From assembly GCA_963759735.1 (NCBI GenBank), contig CAVXAF010000009.1, forward strand, positions 346,682 through 410,681: a DNA stretch of 64,000 nt, in the 5' to 3' direction. Each line of letters opens with the position of its first letter. Position 1 is the first letter of the stretch. The stretch is from Hyphomicrobium_A sp963759735. Its GTDB lineage: Bacteria > Pseudomonadota > Alphaproteobacteria > Rhizobiales > Hyphomicrobiaceae. Under the pieces are notes generated by a model. That model did no database searches, was not told the DNA's origin, and was given only the letters and a program-made list of their open reading frames with translations. The position numbers were made by a program, and so were the translations under genes. Below are positions 36,375 through 49,400 of the stretch, in pieces.

Positions 36375-38629
36375 CTAGGCGCTTATCTCGTGCAACGCCA
36401 TCGAGTGGTGTCCCAGCAGGCTGATGGATATCTCGTAGGCGTCATCGCGGTCGAGATCCGCCTCGATGATCGTTCGGTCGAGGTCTGCCAATTTGTCATG
36501 CCGCACGCGGATGGGGCCCTCGATCGGGCGACCGTCATCGGCATATCGTTGCTCAAACATGTCCTGCGTCGACTGTCCTTCGAAAAGCTCGAATCGTTCG
36601 ATGTTGATGCGGTCGCCGACCATGAAATCGAGGATCTCGTGCACGACCTCGGCGATGTCTGAGCCGGCGACAATCGCTTGGAACACGAAGGTGTCGGCGC
36701 CACCGCCGCCATGCAAGACAGTGCGCGTATCACCGATGATGAAAAGGTCATCGCCCTGCCCGCCGAGGACCTTTTCCAGATTGCGGATGGTGTCGGAGCC
36801 GATCTCATCGCCGCGTGCTTTGCCCGAAGTGAAATCCACTTCGATGCGCATGGTTGCCAGCGAGAAATCCACGGTGTCTTCGTCAGCGCCACCGTCATAA
36901 ACGTCGTTGGCACGCATCGAGCGACGCCACAAGAAGGTCGCGGCCCGCGCCACCTTCGAGCACGTCAGCACCGGCTTCGCCGCAGAGGGTATCGTCGCCG
37001 GCGCCGCCGGCAAGCGTCTCATCGCCCGCACCCCCTCGCATCTGATCGTTCCCGGCACCGCCGATGACGCACTCGATTCCCGCAACACTATCGCTGCCGA
37101 TTTCGACGCCCTCGGCTACGCCACGCGTCAGATCAACCGAAACACTTTGTGAAGCCTCGGAGAAGTCGAGCGTGTCGTCGCCTTCTCCGCCATCGAAAGT
37201 GTCATCGGCAGCATCAAGGCTGACGCGCATCAGATCATTGCCGGCACCACCTCGGGCAACGTCCTTGCCTTCGCCATCCGATAGAACATCGTCGCCGTCG
37301 CCACCGTCGGCAATGTCATCGCCGGATTCACCGAAAATCACGTCGTTGTCTGCGCCTCCGTCCATGGTGTCATGACCGGCGCCGCCGTAAAGCGCGTCGC
37401 GGCCTGCCTCGCCTTTGAGGCTATCGTCGCCATCGCCTCCAATAAGAGCGTCATTGCCTTCGCCGCCCTCTAGGCTGTCATTGCCGGCTTCGCCGAACAG
37501 CACATCGTCACCGAGCCCCCCGAATAGGCGATCGTCGCCGTCACCGCCGAAAATGTTGTCATCGCCGCTGCCGCCGAACACAATGTCAGCGCCGGCACCG
37601 GCGACGATCACATCATGTCCATCGCCGCCGAAGACATGGTCGTTTCCAGACCCGGCCCCAATGATATCGTTGCCGCCACGCCCGTCGACGTTGTCGTCCC
37701 CGTCGCCGGCATCGATGTCGTCCGCGCAAAGGGTGCCAAGCAGGTTGTCATCTCCTGCCGTGCCGACGATCGGTGGCGCGCGAACGATGGAAAAATGAGC
37801 GGTCTGCGCGATTGAGGCTGCACCATCGAAGATTTCGTAGGTGACAGTGACGTCGCCGAGTTGCCCGGCGTTATGGGCAAACAGCCATCCGCCGTCGGAT
37901 TGCGTCAGCGTGCCCGCCGAGACCTGCAGATTGCGTATGGTGAGCGGATCGCCATCAGGGTCGGAGGTGTTGCGCAGCAGATCGCTGACAGCGATCAAAA
38001 TCGCGGCACATCCGGAGACGTCGCGCAAATAAACAGGTCCCGTGGATCGCGGTGCTCTGTTCTTGTCGCTTTGCGGCGTTCTTCGCATCGGGTTCGTCGT
38101 CGCGGCTTGTTCACCATCAGCTGCGATCAGTCGATCCCAAATTGGACTTGCTGGATGCGCTCGCACCGGTATTGGGCGCCTTGCTAAGGGGGAACTTGAT
38201 AACGGCGGCGGACGCCGTGCTGCCACTTGACGGGCTGAGTCTGCCCTTATCTGCCGGCGGCCGGAATGCAAGCACCTCACCCAGCGCAATCGCAGTCGAT
38301 GAGCCCCTTACGTCGGTGTAGTCGAACGCTGCTGAATCAGCCAACTCAAATGGCGTCGCTTCGGTCTGCTCATCGCGTACGTCAGCAAACACATCATTGA
38401 GCGCGAGAGGCTCCTCTTCGGGCTGCACCTCGGCTGCCTCTTTGGCATCGTCTGACGCCTCGTCGGACCCTTTTGAGAGGGCGGATTTCAGGTAAGTCGT
38501 GAGCCCGACCAGGAACAAGCCGAATATGACCGGGAACCTGGCGCGCCGCCCAGCATCTTGGAGAACATAGCGGTCCCGCGCCGCCGTTGGACTGACCGCT
38601 TCCTCACGTGTTCCTTTGGCTTCGATCAT
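36375..38629 (-). CDS. RTX calcium-binding protein with cadherin-like domain (two frame shifts)
   Basis: Three frames join at about 38131 (TCG[A]CTG) and 36912 (GCG[T]GCC) into about 750 residues. N-terminus: a membrane-like segment (PVIFGLFLVGLTTYLKSAL) and an acidic linker. Then a cadherin-like/tandem-95 repeat (LLRNTSDPDGDPLTIRNLQV), then a long block of RTX nonapeptides (GGxGxDxux: IFGGDGDDRLFGGLGDDVLF and many more). A C-terminal region DTFVFQAIVAGSDIAEVV follows, with a probable secretion signal. It lies 17 bases from the ABC exporter gene and 44 bases before hlyD, so it is a type I substrate. The N-terminal hydrophobic segment is unusual for a freely secreted RTX protein. Confidence 0.82.
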
Positions 38630-38646
38630 GCGGGCATACTCACTCT

Positions 38647-40386
38647 CTAGGGCGGTCGACCGACGGCAGCTGCCACGCCCTCTGACTGATTCATCTGGGC
38701 CAAGATGTCCTGCTTGGCACCGAACGCCGTCATTCGGCCCCCCTGTACGACGGCGAGGAGATCCACGGCGGCAAGCGCACTCGGCCGGTGGGCTATCACG
38801 ATGGCAATGCCATCGCGTTCGCGGATTTGCTTGATCGCACGCGTCAACGCTGTTTCGCCTTCGGCGTCGAGGTTGGAGTTGGGCTCGTCCATCACGACAA
38901 TGAAGGGATCGCCGTAGAGAGCGCGGGCCAGGCCGATGCGCTGGCGTTGGCCCGCCGAGAGGGCAGCGCCTTGCGGTCCGAGCTGCGTCTGATAGCCCTC
39001 GGGGAGACGCACGATCATCTCATGGACGCCCGCCGCCTCGGCGGCCTTGATGACGCCCGCTGCATCACGCTTTGCTGCCAGGCGCGAGATGTTCTCTTCG
39101 ATCGAGGCGTCGAGCAGGGCCACTTCCTGCGGCAGATAGCCGACGTAGCCGCCAAGGGCTTCCTCATCCCACTGGGTTAGCTCCGCATCGTCGAGCCGGA
39201 TATTGCCGCGCAGGACCGGCCAGATTCCGGTCAGCGCACGCACCAGCGTGGTCTTGCCGCCGCCGCTCGGGCCGATGACGCCGAGCCCGTCGCCGGCCTT
39301 CAGCTCGAAGCCGACCTCGCTCAACAGGACGCGGCCGGAGCTCGGGGCGGCGACGGTGATCTTCTCGACCTTGAAACTCGCATTGGGCGCCGGCAATTCG
39401 ATCGGCTGTTCCGCGTCTGCCAGCGCCACCACCGTCTCGCGCAGGCGGTGAAGCGCTGTACGTGCGGCGACGACGCCTTTCCAGTTGCCGATCGCGAGAT
39501 CGATAGGCGCCAAAGCGCGGGAAGCTGCGATCGTTGCGGCGATGATGGCGCCGGCCGAGAGCTCGCCGGCGATGGTCAGATAGGCGCCCAGTCCGAGCAC
39601 GGCTGATTGCAGGATCATGCGCAGCACGCGCGATATCGCGCCAAACGTGCCGCTGATGTCGTTGGTGCGGGTTTGCAGCACCAGATGTTCGCCGTTGGCT
39701 TGATTGAAGCGCGCGACGGCACGGCCGCAAATCCCCATCGCCTTGAGGATCTCGGCGTTGCGCGCATTGGAATCGGCGACGGCGTTGCGCGCGATGACCG
39801 CCTGGTGCGTGGCGCTGCTTAGCCGTCGCGTCCTGAGCTCGGTGGCAATCGTCAGCATCGTGAGCACAAAGGCGCCGCCGAAAGTGAGGGCGCCAAGCAG
39901 CGGATGCAAGCTGTAGGCGAAGATGAGGAAGATCGGCATCCAGGGCAGGTCAAACAGCGCCACCGGGCCCTGGCTGCCGAGGAAGCTGCGCACCGTATCG
40001 ACATCGCGACCGCGCTCCAGGGCTTCAGCGTTCGAAAAGCCGAAGCGCGGCATGTCGATCGCGACACGATGCGCCAGCGGCGCCAGCTTGGCGTCAAGAC
40101 GCGCGCCGATGCGCACCAGCACCTGCGAGCGGATCACGTCGAACATGCCTTGAAAGAAGTAGAGGCCGATGGCCAATGCGGAGAGTGCCAGGAGCGTTGG
40201 AATGCTGCCGCTGGTCAGCGCACGGTCGTAGACCTGCAGCATGTAGAACGAGCCAGTCAGCGCCAGGACGTTGATGATGCCCGACATCGAAAACAGGAAA
40301 ATGAAGATGCCGCGAAAGCCCTTGGTGATCTCCTCGAGCTTTGCTCGCCGAGCACGGACGGTAGCGGCCGAGTCACGCTTACTCAT
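38647..40386 (-). CDS. Type I secretion ABC transporter (PrtD/HlyB class)
   Basis: 579 residues from ATG 40386. The membrane domain (about 25-310; IINVLALTGSFYMLQVYDRA) is followed by the ATPase domain with Walker A GPSGGGKTTLVRAL, signature LSAGQRQRIGLARAL and Walker B PFIVVMDEPNSNLD. There is no C39 peptidase-like N-terminus, which fits the PrtD subclass that exports serralysin-type RTX substrates. The gene is free of frame shifts although it lies between two shifted genes. It sits between the two RTX substrate genes. Confidence 0.93.
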   Translation of the reverse strand: MSKRDSAATVRARRAKLEEITKGFRGIFIFLFSMSGIINVLALTGSFYMLQVYDRALTSGSIPTLLALSALAIGLYFFQGMFDVIRSQVLVRIGARLDAKLAPLAHRVAIDMPRFGFSNAEALERGRDVDTVRSFLGSQGPVALFDLPWMPIFLIFAYSLHPLLGALTFGGAFVLTMLTIATELRTRRLSSATHQAVIARNAVADSNARNAEILKAMGICGRAVARFNQANGEHLVLQTRTNDISGTFGAISRVLRMILQSAVLGLGAYLTIAGELSAGAIIAATIAASRALAPIDLAIGNWKGVVAARTALHRLRETVVALADAEQPIELPAPNASFKVEKITVAAPSSGRVLLSEVGFELKAGDGLGVIGPSGGGKTTLVRALTGIWPVLRGNIRLDDAELTQWDEEALGGYVGYLPQEVALLDASIEENISRLAAKRDAAGVIKAAEAAGVHEMIVRLPEGYQTQLGPQGAALSAGQRQRIGLARALYGDPFIVVMDEPNSNLDAEGETALTRAIKQIRERDGIAIVIAHRPSALAAVDLLAVVQGGRMTAFGAKQDILAQMNQSEGVAAAVGRPP

Positions 40387-40467
40387 GGGGCATGCGTCCT
40401 GTGAGCGGGACGCGAGGCAGGCGGGTCGGAGCTTATCCGACCCGCCCATCCCGCGTGCGTCATCTGC

Positions 40468-43400
40468 TTACAGGTTGAAGTCCGTGCTCGTCAGGTTGTG
40501 CGTGCCGGCAATGTTAATGCGGAACTCGGCATCGTCGTCGCCATCGACGCTGCCGTGGACCACCGTGTAATCGCCGTCAGCCCGCGTTTCGTGAGTGACA
40601 ATCAGCTGGCCTGGGCCGGTAAGGGCTGAGCCGGTGACGAGCGCGAATGCCTGATTGCCCGCACTGCCGCCGTTGGCGTCGATCCCCGACAGATCGATGC
40701 GGTCACCGGTCTGGAAGCCGACGATGGTGTCGCCGTTCGCAGCCGCGGCGGACGCGAACTTGAACGTGTCGTTGCCGGCACCGCCATCGATGACATTGGT
40801 CGCGTTGCTGGCCGTGATCGTGTCGGCCCCGGAGCCGGTGACGACATTCTCAAAGCCCCACAGCGTGTCGGTTCCGGAGCTGGCACTCGAGGCATACCCA
40901 GCATTGATCCGCCGTTACCGAGATCGACGGTGATGGCCGACGAGATCGCAGACATGTTCAGGGTGTCGACCCCGCTGCCACCGCCGGCCTCGTCACCGAA
41001 GTAGACGTCGTTGCCGTCGCCGCTTTCGGCGACGATCACGTCGTTGCCGGCACCGCCGAAGATCGTGTCATCACCGGCTCCGCCGCTGATCATGTCGTCA
41101 CCGGCATCACCGAAGATCCGGTCGTCGCCGGCTTCGCCGTAGATGAGGTCAGCGTCGCTGCCACCGAAGACGGTGTCGTCGCCTGTGCCGGCGAAGACGA
41201 TGTCGCGGCCCGTCGCCGGCGTTGATGAAGTCAGCGCCTTCGCCGCCCAGGATCGTATCGGCTTCTCCGGCACCGATGACCACGTCGTCACCGGCAAAGG
41301 CCACCATGTCGTCCTTGCCGGCGGTCCCAAGCAAGAACGTCCGCCTGGGCCGTACCGACCTTGGGTGTCGACGCGCTATCCGCCGGAGGTGCGGGGGCGG
41401 CGGCGGATCAACATCGCCGTCGGTGTCACCGCCGCTGTCGTCATCCTCGCCATCGTCGTCACCGACTTGCGGCCCGGCACCCGCGGCGGTGTAGGTGATG
41501 CTGTGGTCGCCCTTGGTCAGCGTGGTGACGCCATCTGACGGTGCTGCGAGGTGTAGTCCGCCAGCGTCGCGCCATCCGGCAGTTCGATCACGTCCTCGGG
41601 ACGCAGGGCGCCGATGATGGTGTCGTTGCCGCCGTTGGAGCGGAAGACGATGCGGTGGGCCGAGGTCAGGGCCGAGATGTCGATCGTGTCGTCGCCTGCA
41701 TCGCCATCGATGGTGATGGTGTTGAGGCGCAGGCTGGTGGTCGAGAAGTCGCCGATGACTGCGAAGGTATCGCCGCTCCCGCGGTCCCGCCGGTGCCCGA
41801 CGGATCGACGCCGTTGATGCGGATTTCCTCGATCTCGGTGAGTTCGGCGATGACTGCGTAGCGGTCCGCCTGCGGCCAATCGCGGGTGACGACGATTTCG
41901 GTCGCCGCCGCCGAGGTCAATGCCGGCGGCCGCGTCGCCGCCGCCCTGGTGTAGATGCGGTACCATCTCGGCGGAGGCATTGCCGTTGATGACGAACGTG
42001 TCGCCGGCGGCGCCTTCGGTGCCGCCGTTGACGATGTCGCGGCCGTCGGTCGGAGCCGCCGCATTGGCGTTCCAGATGATCGTGTCGTCGCCGGCGTCGC
42101 CGTTGATGGTGTCGACGCCGGCGTTGAGGCCGGGCATCGTGGCGTTGACCGTGAAATTGTCGATGTAGAAGTTGTCGCCGCTGTCCCAAGTTGCCCGATC
42201 GCCACGCAGAAGCGGATGGCCGAGTGAGCGCCGATCTGCGCGGCCGAGAGCGCTGACGGTGCCGTTGCCGTCGCCGTCGCCGAGCGTGCCGCCAGCAAGT
42301 CTGCCAGGTTGGTCGCACATTGCAGGCTTCGACAGTGACGCTTTCGCCGGCGTCGAGGTCGTCGTCCTCGTAGGTGAAGGACAGCGTGGCGGCGGTCGCG
42401 CCGGCCAGGTTGATGCGAGCGCTGGATGATCTCGCCGCCATCGATACCTTCGCTCGAAGCGCAGGCGGCCGCCGTCGATGACTGGATGTCGCCCCGCCGT
42501 CGGCGCTGGTCGTCTCGTCGCCGGCTTCGGTCCAGCCGCCGGCGAAGGCGACCGTGCCGTTGCTGTTCGCGTAGGACGCGGCAGCCGAAGTTGTCGACAT
42601 AGGCCCCGGTGTCGCTGCCGGCACCGCCGCTCAGCGTGTCGTTGCCGTCACCGCCGTTGAGCGTGTCGGCGCCTTCGCCGCCGTTGATGACATCGTTGCC
42701 GCCGCCACCGTTCAGCGTGTCGTTGCCGCCGAGGCCGTTGATGAGTGTTGGCAGCAGCGTTGCCGGTGATCGTGTTGGCGCCGTTGGTCGGCGCGCCGAA
42801 CGCCGGCCGGCGCGGCTGCCGCCAGGATGAAGTCGGTGGCATCGATGTTGGCGTTCGAGATTCCGTTGACCTGGATGGTGCCGATCGTCGCCAGCGCCGG
42901 CGTCCCGGACGGTGATGGATGCGTGTTGCCGCCAGACTGTCGACCTCGATACACCCGGGTTGCCGAAGTTGGCCGCGGTGATCCCGAGCGCGCTGAGATC
43001 GATCGGTCCTGGTTCGCCGCAGTGCCGCCCGTCGCAGTCGAAGCTGTTGATGATGTCGTTGCCGAAGCCGCTGGCGTTGTAGACGGATGATGTCGTTGCC
43101 ACTGCCGACGTCGATGGTGTCGTTGCCGGCACCGCCGATGATGGTGTCGCTGTCGTCGCCGCCGTTGAGGGTGTCGTTGCCGGCGCCGCCATCGATCAGG
43201 TCGTTGCCGTCATCGCCGTTGAGCGTGTCGTTGCCGCCACCGCCGAACAGCTGGTTGTTGTCGTCGTTGCCGTTGATGACGTTGTTGAGCGCGTTGCCGG
43301 TGCCGTTGATGCGGCGGCGCCGTTGAGGTCGAGATTTTCGACATTGGCACCGAGCGTGTAGTCGATGTCGGATTCGACGCGGTCGATGTCCGCCGACGAG

Positions 43401-46400
43401 GCATCGGCGTCGTTTCGGTCACCACGTCGCCGGCGTCGTCGACGACGTAGACGTCGTTGCCGTCGCCGCCGATCATGGTGTCGGCGCCGAGGCCGCCCTG
43501 CAGCGTGTCGTTGCCGCCAAGGCCGCTCAGCGTGTCGGCGAGATCGCCGCCGGTGATGACGTTGTTGCCAGGCTGTTGCCGGTGCCGACGAACTGGTCGG
43601 CATCGACGCCGCGTGTAGGTGAGGTTCTCGACGTTGGCCATGAGCTCGATCGAGAGCGCGGCCATGACGGTTTGCGACCGTGTCGGTACCCTGCGCCCGC
43701 GGCTTCCACCACCACGTCGAGCAGGTCGTCGACGCCGTAGGTGTCGTTGCCCGCGCCAGCCGACCATCGTGTCGGCGCCAAGCGCCGCCATCGAGGTAGT
43801 TCGTCGTCGTCGCGTCGGCATCCGAGCCGCCGACCAGCAGGTCGTCGCCGAGGCCGCCGACGAGATCGTTGTCGCCGGTGCCGCCGAAGATCAGGTCGTT
43901 GCCGCTGCCGCCGGTGATGACGTCGTTGACGCCCTGCTCGCCGACGACGAAGTTGTTGACGATCGAGGCGGAGAGATTGACGCCACCCGCGTCGCGGTTG
44001 TTCGGGTCGAGGCGGCTGATCAGGTAGTCGTCGGCGCCGAGCAGATAGCCTGCGTAGGTGGCACCGTTGAAGTTGATGCGCTCGACACCGGTCTGGGCGT
44101 TGGTGCCGTCGAAGTGGCCGGCCACCGTGATCGTCTGCGTGACCGGTGCGCCGCTCGGCAGGCTGTAGTTGATGACCAGGTCGCCGGTCGTTGGTGCCGG
44201 TGTTGCTGTCGTAGGCGTTGAGCGCGGTGATCGTCAGGATCGGCAGGCCAGTCAGCGGGTCGATCCCGGTGCTCGGCGCGAGGATCGAGATGCGATCCGC
44301 CGTGCCGCCGCTGGTGGCGTTGACGGCTTCGTTGATGACGTCGTTGCCGTCGCCGAGGCTGAACGAGTAGGTGTCGTCGCCGAGGCCGCCGTTGAGGGTG
44401 TCAACGCCGGTGTTGGCGGTGACGGTGGTGAAGTTGATCGACGAGATTGTCGATCGTCGACGCTGTCGCCGGCGCTCGACGCCGTAGGCCACGAAGCGGA
44501 TCGCGCGCATTCGCGGTGAACGGCCCGTGTCGACGGCGTCAGGTCGATTGCGCGCTGCCGTGTCGTTGCGCGTTGATCGTGTCGACGCTGGACGAAGTCG
44601 ACGCCGTCGCGCGAGAAGAACACCGTGACCGAGTCTGTCGCCGGCATCGAGACCGTCCGGCGTCGACGTCGAGTAGCGTCAGCGTGGCCGCCGTCGCGCC
44701 GGCGAGGTTCGACGGTCGCGCTGTGATCTGCGCGCCATTGAAGTCGCCGGCGTGCCGCCGTAGAAGCGCAGCGCGTTGTTGCCGTCGTCGATGCGGATCT
44801 GGCCGCGCCGTCGCGCCGCCGCTGTCGCTGGTCTCGACCCAGTCCGGCCCCCAGTTGGCGGTGCCGTTGTGAGTTGCCAAAGCTGTTGTCCGTTGAAGTT
44901 GTCGGCGTAGCGTCGCGACGTCGTGTTGCCGCCGGGGCCGCCGACGAGGATGTCGTTGCCGGCGCCGCCATTGAGCGTGTCGGCGCCGGCAAGGCCGAGG
45001 ATCAGGTCGTCCGTGCGCGCCGTGCCGTTCGAGCGGGACGTCATTGTCGTCGGCGTGCCGACGATGATGTTGAGCGCGCTGCCGTCGGCGAACTGCGACC
45101 TTCTCGATGTTGCGCAGGCGGTCGGTGCCGTCGAGCGGCATCCTCGACCGCATGCGTGACGATGACCTGCCCGTCGGCGGTGGCGGAGAAGGCGTATTCG
45201 CCGCGAGCGCCCTGGATACTTGGCGGTGTCGATGTCGCCAGCGCGTCGCGTCGCGTCGTGATCGTCGCGGACGATCTGCGAGCTGGCCGGGATTGATCGT
45301 GCCGTCGAAGATCCTCGGCGGCCAGCGTCGGTCATGCTGTTGTGCACGAGGCAGCATGCGCGCGTGCCGGTGTCGGTCGATGTCGCCAGCCGCGACACGA
45401 CGCCGATCCGCACGTCGCAGCCACTTGTCGCCGTCGATGATGTCGTCGCCGCCGTTGCCCTGGATGATGTCGCTGCCGTCGCCGCCGAGGATGATGTCGC
45501 CGGCCGCGAAGGAGGTGACGCCGGCGCCGAGCACCGCCTGCAGGCCGTTGATCAGGGCGATGCCCTGGGCATCGAGCGCGCTGCCGAGGTAGCCGGTCGC
45601 TGCCGCCCTGTGCGAGCGGCAGCACGGTCGGCCGCGTCGTCGTTGGAGCCGGCCAGCACGTCGTTGAACTTCGTGCCCGACAGGCCCTCCACCGACTCGA
45701 ACTCGTCGAGCGCGGCGTTCTGCGGCAGCGTCGGCGCCTCGTCGAAGACGATCGGGATGGACAGGTCGGCATTCACGCCGAGCGGTGTTGTCCTTGTAGG
45801 TCGCCCAGTCGAAGCCGGACATGCCGGCCATCTTGCCGCGGCCGGGGCTGCCGACCATGATGTCGTCGCCGCCTTCGCCGATGAACTCGTCGAAGCCGCC
45901 GTCGCCGAGGAACACGTCGTTGCCGTCGATGCCGTCATGGGCGAAGATTTCGTCGAAGTTGTCGCCGGGCGCACCGTCGAAGGTGCCGGTCTCGATCCAG
46001 TCGTCGCCCTCGTTGCCGAGGATGCGTTCGGCGTTCTTGTTGCCGAAGATGAAGTCGTTGCCTTCGCCGCCGAAGACTTCCGAGCCCATGTCGGTGCCGA
46101 GGACGATGAAGTCCTGGCCGTCGCCGCCCAGGACCAGGTCGAGGCCCGGGCCGGCATGGACGACGTCGTTGCCGTCGCCGGCCTTGATGTTGTCGTCGCC
46201 GCCGATGTCGCGTGATGATGTCGTCGCCGTCGCCGCCGTTGATGATGTCGTTGCCGAAGCCGCCTTCGAGCCGGTCGTTGCCGCCATCGCCGAAGAGCGT
46301 GTCGTCGCCGATGCTGGCGATGAGGGTGTCGGTCGCCGTCGGTGCCGCCGAGCAGCGACGTGCTCGTCGCCGGTGTAGCGCAGGTAGTTGGTGTCCGGAC

Positions 46401-49400
46401 CGCGGCGTCGCCGGATTGTTGCGAATGACCAGCGGGGTCAGGATGCCGCCGCCGTCGGGTCGATGCCAGGTTATCGGCGCTTCGTTGCGCCGTGTGGGTC
46501 ATCGAGCAGATGCCGTCGGCCCGCGGTTTCGCCAGATCCGCATTGAACTGGCTTGGTGCGGTCGACCTCGAGGATGAGGCCGGGCGTCGAGAACACGTCC
46601 GACGGCAGGTGGGTCGCGTCGGTGTTGCGCATGATCATGCGCGGCGAAGGAGTTGTTCTCCATTTCGCCGAACAGATGCAGGCCGTCGAGGCGCTGCAGG
46701 TAGTAGAAGCGGTCGCCGTTCTGCAGCTTCTCCATCTGCACTTCGAAGACGAAGTTGAAGGTCGAGCCGAGCATGCCGCCGAACGGCATGATCTCTTCGG
46801 CAAGGCCGCCGATCCAGAGGTCGACATTGTTCGAGGCCGCCGAGGATCGCCGGCGTAATGGCCGGTGCCGTTGAGGAAGGCCTGCCGATCCTCTTCGTCA
46901 GCGTGGAGCCAGCCGGCCGCAGGATGTTGAGTTGGATGTCATCGACGAGGATCTGATTGCCGGTGCCGCCGGTCTGCTGGATCTCGATCTGAGACCCTGG
47001 CCGGCATTCGCCGCCGATCACCGCTGTGTTCGAACGTTACAGTGGACCAGTTGCCATCGGCGGGAGCCGTCAAGCACCTGGCGTTGCCAGGACTGTCGCC
47101 GTTGCTGGCGATGAGACGCGCAACGCCACCCGGCCACGCCGTGTCGAGGCGATCAGCCGATATCGAAGGTCAGGCTGTACTTAGCCCCGGCTTCCAGAAC
47201 CACGCCGGTGTTCGCGCTGAGCACGCATCCTGGCCAAGCCAGGCGACGTTGGTGCCAGTCAACTCGACGCGTTGTTGGTGACGCGCGGCGGCTGGATCGA
47301 ACAGGCCGCCCGTGCCCGCTCATCGTCCAGCCGGTCGGCGGCGTGAAGGTGTAGTTTCCGAGCGCGTCGGTGATGACGTTCGGCGCACCATCGGCCAGCG
47401 AGTCGGCCTCGAAGCTTGCGTTCGCAGAGCGGCCACCGCTTCGCTACCCGTGCCTGGATCGAAGCCCACTCAGCGCCATCGCCGCGTCGCGCTTGCCTTC
47501 GACCGTCGTGGCGTCGGTGATCAGCGCGTGCGTGCCGTAGGCGGCGATGAAGTTGATGATCGAGGCTTCGTGCTTGAGGTGGCCGGCGAAATCGACCCAG
47601 CTCTCGTAGGGCTTGAGCAGCGAGTCCTCGTTGGTCGCCTCGTAGAACTGCGCGCCGCGCCTCGTTGAGCGAGGGCACGCCGGTGTCGCGGCCGCGCGCC
47701 AGGTTGATGGTCGCGAGGTCGAGCGGCAGGCCGAGCAGGTTGTTGCGCAGCGCGCTGGTGACGAACTCGTCGATCTCGTTGCCGACCTGCCGGGTCATGC
47801 CGCGGATGATGGCGCCGGCGGCGATATCGGCGTCGACGCCGTGGTGCTGCCATTGTTCTCGAACTGCGATCGGATTGAGGAAGCCCTCGATCAGGCCGAT
47901 GTGGTCGGCGTTGAAGCTCGGATCGAAGCGGTCGATCGTTTCGGTCAGCATCGAGTGGCCGAAGCGGTAGACGACGTGGGCGAACTCGGCGACGATCGAC
48001 GGGTCGATCGTGACGTCGAAGCCGTCGGGAACGAGGAAGACGTTGATGTTGGGCTGGATCTTGCGGGCGAACTCCTCGAACACGAGGTGCTGGTACTGCA
48101 TCTCGGTGCCGAACTTGGCGGCCTGGAAGAGGCGCTCGCCGTCCCAGTGAACGTATCGAGGAAGGCGTCAGCGCAGCCGGATCGGTCGGCAACGGGCGGC
48201 AGCGCATCGACCTGCGCCTGGTCAGATCGGCAGCAGCCATTCGTTGATGAAGGCCAGGTCCTTGCGTCTGCGAGCACGGTGTCCTTGGTGTGCTCGACCA
48301 GCCGGTTGTGCTCGGAGTGGAACACGTGGTGGACGGCGGTCAGGCCGATGTTCTCGTTGGCGCGGCCGTCGCCGGCGATGAAGTGCGCGTCGAGCAGTTC
48401 GTTGTCGTAGACGCCGTCAGCGCGTTGCCGGGGTTGCCGAGGCCGATTTCGATGTCGCCGTCGGCCAGCCCGTCCGGCACCGCCGTGTGGGCGATGTCGG
48501 CGAGGAAGGCGTGGCCGGTGCGCAGGCGCGTTGGCCGGCAGCTAGCGTTGCCGAGACCGCCGTTCGTCGGCCGGGTTCGGCCTGCGACCAGGCCCGATCG
48601 CCGGTCATGATCTGGGCAAAGCCATTCGGCGCCGCGGAATGAAGTTGCCGTACGGGTCGGTGCGCAGCAGCGGCACGTTGCCGACGTCCTAGTCGAGTCA
48701 GCTGGATGCCGAGCATGTCGGCGGCCTGCGCCTTGACTTCGCCCCAGGTCGCCATGCCGCCGCTGGCGCCCTCGATCAGCTTGCCGGTCGCGACCGGGTC
48801 GCCAGCTGCGTTCAGGCACGTACTCGCGCAGGAACACCTGGTGCGAGGCGTGCGAGGTGTAGGTCTGGTTCTGGTCGACGAACGCGGTCGTCGTGTTGAT
48901 CGGCCGGACGTTGTCGGCGCCTCGTCGACCGTAGTGTCGCGGATTGTCCACCAGATGCCGTCGGGGCCGGGCCGACCGTGGCGCGGGTCAGCACCATGAA
49001 GTTGGTGGGCTGCCTCGAACGTAGAGCGGATCGTCCGGCTGCAGCGGGATGAACACGGTGCCGCTGCCGCCCTTGCCGACGAGATCGAGGCCGTGATCGA
49101 AGAACTGGCCGAACAGCGTGAACCACGAGTTGAACGGCGCCGACAGGCCCTCGTCGGGCGCGACGTTGGTGATGACGATGTTGATGCCGTCCAGTCTCGA
49201 TGCCGTTGTCGGCGAGCAGCGCAATGAGCGAGCGTCATAGCCCGCACTGGTCTCAAGGTCGGCGCCGGCAGCATCGACGGCGGCCAGCGCGTTTGCGGCT
49301 GCGGTCTGCGAGTGCCGCATTGTTGGGGCTGGCTGCCGCTGCTGCGGACGCGTTCGCATAGACGCGCTCGGCCGCTGACAAGCGCGTCGAACAAGGGACG

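Noticed and set aside
36907..38321. Plus-strand open frames rich in Ser/Pro opposite the RTX gene
   Set aside because: They mirror the Gly/Asp-rich codons of the RTX nonapeptides on the minus strand and have no independent signals.
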